From CAYMDD01 sp964409675 (GTDB lineage: Bacteria > Pseudomonadota > Alphaproteobacteria > Rickettsiales > SXRF01), in NCBI GenBank assembly GCA_964409675.1, contig CAYPEF010000055.1, positions 1-14,631 of the forward strand: DNA of 14,631 bases, written 5' to 3'. The notes below the pieces were generated by a model that did no database searches, was not told where the DNA came from, and was given only the letters and a program-made list of their open reading frames with translations. Each line of letters begins with the position of its first letter. Within the stretch, counting starts at the first letter, position 1. Positions 5,674 through 12,233 of this stretch are shown here, one piece after another. A program made the translations under genes and the position numbers.

Positions 5674-8514
5674 TTACCTTCCTACGCCACCGCCATTTCC
5701 TCTGAAAGGCAACCGCGGTCCCATGTCACCATTTTCTCTATCCGGTGAAGGCGGCAAGTCGGTTCTGAAGTTTCGGAACTCATCGCTGATCGCCGTATCA
5801 ATAGCGGTTTCTAGCATGTTTCTAAAAGAAGCGGGTTGGTAGGGTTTCGGTCTGCGTAAGCGCATTTCAAGTGGATTGAAATTTGCATAATCGCGGCGAA
5901 GATAACTATCCGCTAGTTCTCGTACACGCTGCACGAAATCGCCAGCGCGCTCATTTGCAGCTTCTCTATCTCCACCTCTTACAGGTATGTATACCGTGCG
6001 CTCCAGCGCCTCTGCTGGTGCATTCGATGCGAGTCTTTCAGAAAAGCATTCTTCGGTCAGCTGTCCCCGGTGCGTACGGCGTAAACCCAGAGTTACACTT
6101 AGGTATTCTTTGTCGTTCTGCTCTATTTGCATGCGGGGCCGCGCTTCCACTACTTCATGCTCCAGTTCATAGCGCGCTGCTAGGTTGCAGATATCGCGTA
6201 GGCGAACAGCATCCACGTCATGCGGACGGTTTGGATTGTCCTGCCGTTGCAGAATTTGGCCCTGTGCATCCAGCGCCCACTGGCCACCGCCTGCGGCTTG
6301 CGCTTCTAGTATGCGCTTTATAATGTGTGCCGAGTTACGTAAGCGCTCCAAGGTTGCATCGCCTTCAAGCATATGAAATGAGAGTATCCTACTTGCGTTG
6401 GTCCCTGTAATAGGCTTGCCGTTCCATTCAAATCCTACTCGTGCTTTCCACATCGAAGAAGGCGTCCCTTCAAAATGTGGTGGATAGATCACAATATTGG
6501 ACGCTCCCGGTGTAGGAAAATCAACAGGGACACGGCGGATATTCTCATTGGAATAAGGTGACTGGAACGGAAAATGCGCGGAAAGCCAATCCGTAACACC
6601 TAGTTTCGTGGCTACTGCGCCTCGCTGATGTAGTTCCTGAATATGCTGGCGTGCCGCTTCAGCACGAAGCTCCGCCGCTTCCCGATTCTCTGGGGTATGC
6701 ACTATGCCAAGATTGATGCTGATATCGGCGGGATCAGGTTCACCGTATTGCAGCCGCAGGTGGAAAGTTCCTTTCTTTTCCTCTATAACCCCTAGGCCAT
6801 TGCCATTGATGGGCGCTGCGTTGGGGATAATTTCATCGCCACCTGCAAACTGAACGTGCCGGTTGTTTAGTTTTCTATAGGCCTGCACACCAGGCATGGC
6901 CAGAATGCGGTCTTCCCCCTCCGAAAGCAATGCTGCGCCATACGCAAGTGAACAGCCAGTCTTAATAGAGATTTGTAGGGGAGGTCGGTGAATGATGATA
7001 CCTTCTCCATTTGGATTATCTCCCCAGCGATACATGCGGAGCTCAATAGGAGTATTGCGCCCAGCATCCGGATCAAGAAAAGCACAGAATAAAGTATGTG
7101 GAGGATTATGCTCTACAGCTTCACGCACAAACCGTTCGGCTTTTTCTAATACTTTACTTAATGGTTGTGCAGATGGAGGAGTAATGCCTTTTGTTTCCAA
7201 AGCATCAAGACTGACTTTTTTTCCTGAAGCTATATACGCGCTAATTATTCGCTCGCCATGTTCACGCGTAAACCCTACAGCTTCACGGCCGCTTTGGTAA
7301 TATGTTACGAGCGCATTATTAGGAAATTCTAAATTAAAACTTTTTGCGCGGTATGAAGCTTTTTCACGCCCTAAATCAAATTGGGCTTTTATTGTGTCCG
7401 CAATATATTTACCTGTGGATATGCCTAGATCATATAGATCTGTATATGACAAAACTCCTTCCGGTTTGGCATTTTCTTTTTCAGCATGTATTTTTTCTGC
7501 GTATGCTTGCGCTTTTTCTGCTTTTAAGGCTATCCGAGTTCCTTGTTTGGAGTTTGTTAATATTTTGAAATCATTAGCTGTGAATTTAATCCCTTTGTTC
7601 TCATAAGCCTCCCCTTGCAACTTCTGAGCTTTTTCATGAACTGTTTCCAAATACTGTCCGGCTTCGACAAGACCTATGCCAGCAGCAGCTGCAAATTCTG
7701 TCGTTGTCCAATAACCAGAAAGCTCTTCTTCCAGTCGTTTTTTGGCATTCAAATGTTCCTCACGCAATGCATGTCCGAATGGGCGAGATATACCATACGC
7801 TAACTGCCCTTTATTGTAATAAGGCTCAATCACGCCCTGTGGTAGCTCAACGCCCCAATATTCAATGGCCTTCTCCTTACTTTGTTCTAAACCATTTCTG
7901 ATTTCTCTAAAAATGCTGTTGCTCCGAGTGGCATCGAATCCCATACCTTGGGCGAAAACTCCGTCGGTCATTAAATAGCTTGGAATGTTTTCCGTTTTTA
8001 TTGCATGTTCCGCCAGCTCTTTCGCCTGATCGGCTGCAACTGCAACGCAAAACTCGCTTTTACCTCTTGTAGCGGCATTAAAGAGAAAAATATCTTCTTT
8101 AGGAACAATTTTCCCCCGATACTCTGCATCCTGATTAGCTTCCTTTGCTATTTTCAAAGTCCGTATTAAATGATCAAGGAGATTCTTTGGGACTCCATAT
8201 TTTATGAAATCCTTCCGCTCCCATGCGTCATCAGGTTTTGGTGTCTCATCTTTCTTTTTGCTCTCGTATGCAGCCATAATGGCTGGTGCATACTGTGCAT
8301 CAATACCAAATTTTTGCTTGGTAAGTTGAACACGTGCAGTTCTAGGTACGGATATATTACCATATTGAAGTATATCATTGCCTGTAAGCGACTGCTGCGC
8401 AAACTCTCTCATCATTCCTTTAAAGAAGGCGATAGGCATTCCATTTTCTACAAAATCTGTTTGTGTCCACACTTTGCCTGAAACAGAAGCATCAGAAATT
8501 CGTTCAGCATTCAT
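5674..8514 (-). CDS. Large island protein of unknown function with five degenerate N-terminal modules
   Basis: A 946-residue protein that I cannot assign to a family. Residues 16-430 hold five related modules of about 82-87 residues. Each begins with an acidic residue and F/L followed by a turn glycine (F21/G25, F103/G107, F187/G190, F274/G279, L360/G364). A tyrosine and a small beta-type motif, mostly ending in Pro, follow (Y51/P57, Y132/P138, Y219/P225, Y304/F311, Y388/P398), then a second glycine (70, 151, 236, 325, 409) and a helix. The layout recalls winged-helix folds, but this is inference. Residues 450-946 form a larger, Arg-rich part without recognised motifs or membrane helices; the tail is low-complexity (PFRGNGGGVGR). 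The 5' half is AT-rich and the 3' half nearer genome composition. The ATG at 8514 has only a weak AGG upstream. The reading frame is intact while all neighbours are broken. Confidence 0.8.
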   Translation of the reverse strand: MNAERISDASVSGKVWTQTDFVENGMPIAFFKGMMREFAQQSLTGNDILQYGNISVPRTARVQLTKQKFGIDAQYAPAIMAAYESKKKDETPKPDDAWERKDFIKYGVPKNLLDHLIRTLKIAKEANQDAEYRGKIVPKEDIFLFNAATRGKSEFCVAVAADQAKELAEHAIKTENIPSYLMTDGVFAQGMGFDATRSNSIFREIRNGLEQSKEKAIEYWGVELPQGVIEPYYNKGQLAYGISRPFGHALREEHLNAKKRLEEELSGYWTTTEFAAAAGIGLVEAGQYLETVHEKAQKLQGEAYENKGIKFTANDFKILTNSKQGTRIALKAEKAQAYAEKIHAEKENAKPEGVLSYTDLYDLGISTGKYIADTIKAQFDLGREKASYRAKSFNLEFPNNALVTYYQSGREAVGFTREHGERIISAYIASGKKVSLDALETKGITPPSAQPLSKVLEKAERFVREAVEHNPPHTLFCAFLDPDAGRNTPIELRMYRWGDNPNGEGIIIHRPPLQISIKTGCSLAYGAALLSEGEDRILAMPGVQAYRKLNNRHVQFAGGDEIIPNAAPINGNGLGVIEEKKGTFHLRLQYGEPDPADISINLGIVHTPENREAAELRAEAARQHIQELHQRGAVATKLGVTDWLSAHFPFQSPYSNENIRRVPVDFPTPGASNIVIYPPHFEGTPSSMWKARVGFEWNGKPITGTNASRILSFHMLEGDATLERLRNSAHIIKRILEAQAAGGGQWALDAQGQILQRQDNPNRPHDVDAVRLRDICNLAARYELEHEVVEARPRMQIEQNDKEYLSVTLGLRRTHRGQLTEECFSERLASNAPAEALERTVYIPVRGGDREAANERAGDFVQRVRELADSYLRRDYANFNPLEMRLRRPKPYQPASFRNMLETAIDTAISDEFRNFRTDLPPSPDRENGDMGPRLPFRGNGGGVGR

Positions 8515-8719
8515 AGTTAAACCTGCAATGATAAAGAGCTAAATATATAGTAACTTTCTATCGTAACTAGACTAATGTTAAAGTGCATTTTGCAATTGTA
8601 TTAGCTTTACTTCACTCTAAGTCTATATTATATAACAAATTTTTTAAAACAGTAATTAATTCCACTGCTACGATCAGTGTCTAATTCGCTCGAAGTTTAG
8701 AAAAGCACATGATGCTATA

Positions 8720-8998
8720 TTACTTTTGGGCTGACTGTGTACATAATTTAGTATTCATCATAGAGTTAGTGACTGTATTTAGTGCCTCTCTAATAGGGTC
8801 AATGTTTATTCTTGCATAGATTGCAGCTGCAGCCTGTGACTTATGCCCCAGCGTTTTGCCGATAATATATTGGCTGGGGCTCTCTGGGAGGCTAGCCAAG
8901 AGCCAAGGGTGCGGCGGAGGTCATGGCATGCGCAGGTTTTTGAGTTCTGCTCTTTTGAGGAGCCTTAGCCAGGCTTTACGAGGATCGTTCAGATGTCC
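8720..8998 (-). pseudogene. Tyrosine recombinase (integrase), C-terminal fragment with two frameshifts
   Basis: On the minus strand the end of an integrase catalytic domain can be read across three frames. GHLNDPRKAWLRLLKRAEL leads to NLRM at 8927-8929; after one extra base, HDLRRTLGSW (8925-8896) gives the His-x-x-Arg box; after a further shift near 8894, SLPESPSQYIIGKTLGHKS and AAAAIYARINIDPIREAL carry the second His and the catalytic Tyr, ending at the stop 8720-8722. It is oriented opposite to the integrase N-terminus at 5258, so either two integrases or an inversion is involved. It cannot be functional. Confidence 0.8.
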
Positions 8999-9216
8999 GG
9001 CTGCTCCGGTGCCCGAATTGCAGCGCGTTCCGGATAGAAAAGGGCAAGATTAACGCCGTCGCCAACTGAACTACGATACATTACGCCCTCGTAACCGCAT
9101 TTTTTGATAAATTCGCAGAGGTATTGGCTTGGTACGTAGTCGATTGCAGCTGATTGAGGGATAACAGGGCGAGTGAGTTCATAACCTATTGTATATAAAA
9201 AATATTGGGATTCGGC
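8989..9216 (-). pseudogene. RES-domain protein, C-terminal fragment
   Basis: An open minus-strand frame of about 75 codons bounded by stops carries the end of a RES domain, the NAD+-degrading toxin of Xre-RES toxin-antitoxin pairs and related proteins. Visible pieces are YELTRPVIP, DYVPSQYLCEFIKK, GYEGVMYRSS and GDGVNLALFYPERA, in the usual order for the C-terminal half of the family. The N-terminal half, with its Arg and Tyr active-site residues, is missing and no antitoxin is seen. The frame runs directly into the integrase fragment, so a deletion probably fused the two. Not functional. Confidence 0.72.
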
Positions 9217-9290
9217 CTAACTTTCTAGAAATAATCCTGGGAGAAAGCGATTGACTAGTGAATCAGCAAAAATATATGCAATTACATCTG

Positions 9291-9309
9291 GGGGTACTTT
9301 TAGGGGTAT
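9291..9309 (+). promoter_or_regulatory. Candidate integrase arm-type binding site, right end
   Basis: GGGGTACTTTTAGGGGTAT matches the left-end site 5210-5228 in 17 of 19 bases, including the 12-base spacing of the two GGGGTA boxes. It lies 58 bases inside the right attachment site. Read on the minus strand, the box AAAAGTACCCCC resembles the bases just before the integrase ATG at 5258. Confidence 0.5.
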
Positions 9310-9366
9310 ATATGTTTTTATATAACTAAAAATCATTTTTTTATCAATAAATTGATGGATTAATAT

Positions 9367-9385
9367 GAGTCTTCTCGACGCACCA
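9367..9385 (+). repeat. Right attachment site (copy of tRNA-Leu 3' end)
   Basis: GAGTCTTCTCGACGCACCA repeats the tRNA-Leu 3' end from the T-loop to CCA, with one C lost from the acceptor strand. No tRNA body precedes it, so it is a target-site copy and not a gene. Confidence 0.85.
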
Positions 9386-9453
9386 TTGTTTTTTTAGAAT
9401 GTCCGGTGGAGTTATCCAAAAAATAACAAAAAAATCCCGGATAGGAGCCAATA

Positions 9454-9990
9454 ATGGCAGTCAATCATTTATACCAAAATCCGTTTCTAAAATTGGTCAG
9501 GCTCGGAAAACATTTGGCTATTTCGCATACTGGTCAGCGCATAGTGTGTCTGGGCAATAGCCCAGCATGGATGGTGAAAGCCGGAGAAATGGTAGCGCAG
9601 AGGCGGGAAAATAAAACGGAGTTTTTGTATATTCCCTTTTCGGGAGGTTTTTTAACTGAGTGTCAAACCAAGACAATACCGTACGAGCGGAGAGTTTTTG
9701 AAGAAGTTGATAAGGATCATGACTGGACGAAGGAGCAGGGCATTGCTGAATATCTGAAGAGTCAACACCTCGATCCGGAGTCTATTATTGCATCTGCGCG
9801 CCGAGGCAAAAAAACGGTTTTTGTTGATTATATTCAAAGTGCAAAAGGTATAGCCTCGTTTCTGTCGCTGCTATTCAGCTATACGCGCGATCTATCAGAA
9901 GCAAAAGAATTAGCCAGAGCGTTAAAAGTGCATCTTTACGGTGAGTACAAACATCCTAAATGTATCCGATTGGCAATACCGAATTTCTAA
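9454..9990 (+). CDS. Phosphoribosyltransferase-like protein, interrupted by an in-frame stop
   Basis: A 178-codon frame starting at ATG 9454 behind a good AGGAG (9443-9447). Two segments recall phosphoribosyltransferase-type folds: RIVCLGNSPAWMVKAGEM (about residues 29-46), a strand-loop-helix with small residues, and KKTVFVDYIQSAKGIASFLS (about 119-138), similar to the PRPP-binding loop in which acidic residues precede a small-residue loop. The family call is tentative. The frame ends with TAA at 9988-9990, but the same frame stays open for 82 more codons to 10237-10239 (next entry), so this looks like the front two thirds of a 260-residue protein. It is AT-rich and lies just outside the right attachment site, suggesting acquisition. 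Confidence 0.6.
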   Translation: MAVNHLYQNPFLKLVRLGKHLAISHTGQRIVCLGNSPAWMVKAGEMVAQRRENKTEFLYIPFSGGFLTECQTKTIPYERRVFEEVDKDHDWTKEQGIAEYLKSQHLDPESIIASARRGKKTVFVDYIQSAKGIASFLSLLFSYTRDLSEAKELARALKVHLYGEYKHPKCIRLAIPNF

Positions 9991-10239
9991 GAGGATATAC
10001 CATGCTTCTATGAGCAATTTACCGGTGATATTAGCATTATCAAAGGTGAAAATATACGGCTTGTTTCCTATTATTCACCTTCAGATTGGAACGAGAAACC
10101 GCAGGCTTTGCAGGAAACCACAGAGATACAAGTATTTATGCAAAAATTAAGAGATGCGGTGGATGAGCATGTAAAACCTGCTCCCGGCAAGTGGTGGGAA
10201 GATTTATGTCTGGACACGCAGTCACAGCGAAAACGTTAA
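9991..10239 (+). pseudogene. In-frame continuation of the interrupted gene (82 codons plus stop)
   Basis: Immediately after the TAA at 9988-9990 the same frame continues without a stop, reading EDIPCFYEQFTGDISII, LVSYYSPSDWNEKPQAL, a helical stretch and KWWEDLCLDTQSQRKR before TAA at 10237-10239. Its composition is protein-like and a hairpin follows directly. It has no start codon or ribosome binding site of its own. The simplest reading is that a single nonsense change split one gene. A sequencing error or stop-codon readthrough would give the same picture. Confidence 0.65.
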
Positions 10240-10240
10240 T

Positions 10241-10255
10241 TGGCGCTTTGCGCCA
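10241..10255 (+). terminator. Hairpin after the interrupted gene, possible terminator
   Basis: TGGCGC (10241-10246) and GCGCCA (10250-10255) form a perfect 6-bp stem with a TTT loop, starting two bases after the distal stop codon at 10239. No long T tract follows (TCATGATTTTA), so intrinsic termination would be weak. Its place right behind the distal stop, and not behind the internal TAA, suggests the longer frame was the original gene. Confidence 0.4.
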
Positions 10256-10387
10256 TCATGATTTTAGGTGGAATGATTTTGAGATTCAGCAGTAAGTCCT
10301 TATTTCACTATATTTGCGAGAGTATGATTGTACGAGGCTATAATATTTGAACCTGCAGAAAATCGAATTAACTAAGAGTCTTTGCGT

Positions 10388-10522
10388 TTAGACCTGATTA
10401 TTCTTGTTAAACTCATCCCCCGCCGTGCTGGGCTTGCCGTAGTCGAGGCTATCCCAGGCGGTTTGCTTGTGGTTCGGTTTTTTGCCGAACAGGCGGGAAA
10501 AGAAGGAGGATAACCATTTCAT
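10388..10522 (-). CDS. Small hypothetical protein, 44 residues
   Basis: A short frame from ATG at 10522 to TAA at 10390-10388. The product starts MKWLSSFFSRLFGKK, an amphipathic basic helix suited to lying on a membrane, and continues with polar sequence (AWDSLDYGKPSTAGDEFN). It lies 56 bases downstream of the bactofilin gene on the same strand and shares its GC-rich composition, so it is probably the last cistron of the M23-bactofilin unit. The ribosome binding site is weak. It is too short to be sure it is translated; homologues are not known to me. Confidence 0.5.
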   Translation of the reverse strand: MKWLSSFFSRLFGKKPNHKQTAWDSLDYGKPSTAGDEFNKNNQV

Positions 10523-10578
10523 GGGCGTTCTTTCGCGGTACCTTCCGGCAAAAGCGGCATTGGTGTGCTGTATGCGGG

Positions 10579-11043
10579 TCAGTTTGTCTTCGTTCCCGAG
10601 ATTAGCCGGAAGCCTTCCAGCGTGCGCATCGGCTCCGCCTCGGCCTGCGGCAACTCGTCGAAATCCATATGCTCATCGCCGGCGGGTTTGTCGATGCGCT
10701 TCATCTTGCCGTCCACCACCGCGCCATCGGCGATGGTGATGGCGTGGTGCATGATGATGCCTTCCACTACGGCAGTGGGCAAGAGCGAGACATTCCGGGC
10801 GCGGATCATGCCCTTGACTTTGCCGTGCACCTGCACGCTCTCGGCCACGATCTCACCGTTCACCACGCCCTGCTTGCGAATCACCAGCGAGTGGCACTGG
10901 ATATTGCCGTCGATACGGCCATTGAAATCAATCGCGCCATCGCTGATGATATTGCCGAGCAGGTTGAAATCCGCCGAGATGATGCTGGGCACATCCTTCT
11001 TGGCAGAGGGTTTTTCCGGCTTGGAGTTAGTTTTGCGAAACAT
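10579..11043 (-). CDS. Bactofilin (polymer-forming cytoskeletal protein)
   Basis: A 154-residue bactofilin. These proteins polymerise without nucleotides into filaments on the inner membrane and place cell-wall enzymes. The central part (about residues 20-118) shows the repeating short-strand pattern of the family's beta helix: ISADFNLLGNIISDGAIDFNG, then GNIQCHSLVIRKQGVVNGEI, VHGKVKGMIRARNVSLLPTAVVEG. A charged N-terminal tail (KPEKPSAKK) and an acidic C-terminal tail flank it, as usual. The gene starts inside the end of the M23 peptidase gene (17-base overlap), which points to coupled translation and a shared task in wall shaping; the same pairing is known in other bacteria. Confidence 0.9.
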   Translation of the reverse strand: MFRKTNSKPEKPSAKKDVPSIISADFNLLGNIISDGAIDFNGRIDGNIQCHSLVIRKQGVVNGEIVAESVQVHGKVKGMIRARNVSLLPTAVVEGIIMHHAITIADGAVVDGKMKRIDKPAGDEHMDFDELPQAEAEPMRTLEGFRLISGTKTN

Positions 11044-12148
11044 ACATACCCGCTTTCAGGAAGTTCACCGGATTGATCGGGTGGTTATTGTAGCGCACCT
11101 CATAATGCAGATGCGCGCCGGTGGAGCGGCCGGTGCTGCCCTGCACGCCGATCACCTGGCCTTTGGATACTTTCCGGCCCTCTTTAACGTTGATCTGGCT
11201 CATATGCCCGTAGCGGGTGACGATGCCGTAGCCATGGTCGATATCGACCATGTTACCGTACGCGCCATTATAACCGGCGTTGATCACTTTGCCGCTGTTG
11301 GCGGCCATGATCTTGGAACCGGCGGGGCCGGCGAGGTCGGTGCCGGGATGAAAGGCGAGGCGGCCCGTGAACGGATCGAGGCGCTGGCCGAACGTACTCT
11401 GCGGGTCGGCGTTCTGGATGGGTGAGCCGAGTGGCAGCGTGTCGATGATATGGCTGACTACCGCCAATTGATCAAGCGGGCCGAATAGCTCCTGTGGAAT
11501 AGTGCCGTTTTCTTCAATATCCGCCGGGATGAACGGTCCGCCCTGCGAGCCCTTACCTTTGGCTGCGATTGCAGCGGGCTTATTATCGTCCTGGTTAGCG
11601 CTCTGCTGCTTCACGGCTTTTTTCAGCTGCGCCGGGTCGAGCCCGGTCTTGCGGATGACGGATTCCAAATCGGCGATCTTGCCGTTGGTTTTTTCCTTCA
11701 CCGTCTGGATGATTTCTTCGTTGGCCGTTTTCAGCTCATGCACGCGCGTCTCTAAAAAGGCAATGCGGGCGGTGAGCTTGTCCGGGCCGACCACGGCACC
11801 AAGCGTTGGATCGGTCATGGCGGTGGTGGAGAGGGCGGAAACCGGGGCGATATTCTGCGGCTGCAGCGTGGCGCCGAAATACTGGAAGCTGTTTTCCACG
11901 CGGCTGTTAGCCACGGTTTTCAACGCCTGCCCCTGCGCCTGCAGGGTGGAGCGGGCCGACATGTAACTGCCGGTGAAATACGAACCTGCGCCGACACAGC
12001 CCAATAACAGAGCGATGCCCGCCAGTTGCGTGCGACCGCTGATAGAATAATGGTTGGTCTGCTGATCTGATATGACGATGATGCTGCGCTTTTGAAACAG
12101 TCTTTCCGAGCAATGGCGTACGGATCGAATGAAGCGATTAAACTGCAT
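11027..12148 (-). CDS. M23 family (LytM-type) peptidoglycan endopeptidase, membrane anchored
   Basis: A 373-residue protein with a basic cytoplasmic N-terminus, one membrane helix (about residues 42-60, LAGIALLLGCVGAGSYFTG), a periplasmic stretch with a coiled-coil region (about 122-180) and a C-terminal M23 domain (about 260-368). The zinc and catalytic residues are in place: H267 and D271 in HPGTD, H315 in YGHM, and H346/H348 in HLHYE. An active enzyme that cuts peptide crosslinks of peptidoglycan is therefore expected. The start has a GGGAG box 7 bases upstream. The 3' end overlaps the bactofilin gene, a pairing in which the cytoskeletal protein is thought to position the hydrolase. Confidence 0.92.
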   Translation of the reverse strand: MQFNRFIRSVRHCSERLFQKRSIIVISDQQTNHYSISGRTQLAGIALLLGCVGAGSYFTGSYMSARSTLQAQGQALKTVANSRVENSFQYFGATLQPQNIAPVSALSTTAMTDPTLGAVVGPDKLTARIAFLETRVHELKTANEEIIQTVKEKTNGKIADLESVIRKTGLDPAQLKKAVKQQSANQDDNKPAAIAAKGKGSQGGPFIPADIEENGTIPQELFGPLDQLAVVSHIIDTLPLGSPIQNADPQSTFGQRLDPFTGRLAFHPGTDLAGPAGSKIMAANSGKVINAGYNGAYGNMVDIDHGYGIVTRYGHMSQINVKEGRKVSKGQVIGVQGSTGRSTGAHLHYEVRYNNHPINPVNFLKAGMYVSQN

Positions 12149-12233
12149 GCGGTATCTCCCGTTGGTTTTCGATTACCTGCCGCGCACGTGGAGGCGAAAG
12201 CCTGCCCGGCGCGTGCCTTTTCTGGGGGCTTTA

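Larger units (their letters stand above)
5075..9385. mobile_element. Degenerate integrative element in tRNA-Leu
   Basis: A 4.3-kb island bounded by direct repeats of the tRNA-Leu 3' end. It is more AT-rich than the flanking core genes. It contains a truncated integrase N-terminus beside the left site, an integrase C-terminus and a RES-domain fragment near the right site, an HsdM C-terminal fragment, paired GGGGTA boxes near both ends, and one long gene of unknown function. All recombinase parts are broken, so the element cannot excise by itself. The fragments indicate a once larger island that carried a type I restriction system and a RES toxin and then shrank by deletions and probably an inversion. 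Confidence 0.82.

Noticed and set aside
8515..8719. AT-rich gap upstream of the 946-codon gene
   Set aside because: It must hold that gene's promoter, but no -35/-10 pair with proper spacing stands out from the AT background, and no coding frame is credible.
8856..9053. 65-codon plus-strand frame
   Set aside because: It lies antisense to the integrase and RES fragments, which explain the sequence better.
10565..11425. 286-codon plus-strand frame opposite the bactofilin and M23 genes
   Set aside because: Both opposite-strand genes have complete family motifs; this frame spans both and is a shadow.
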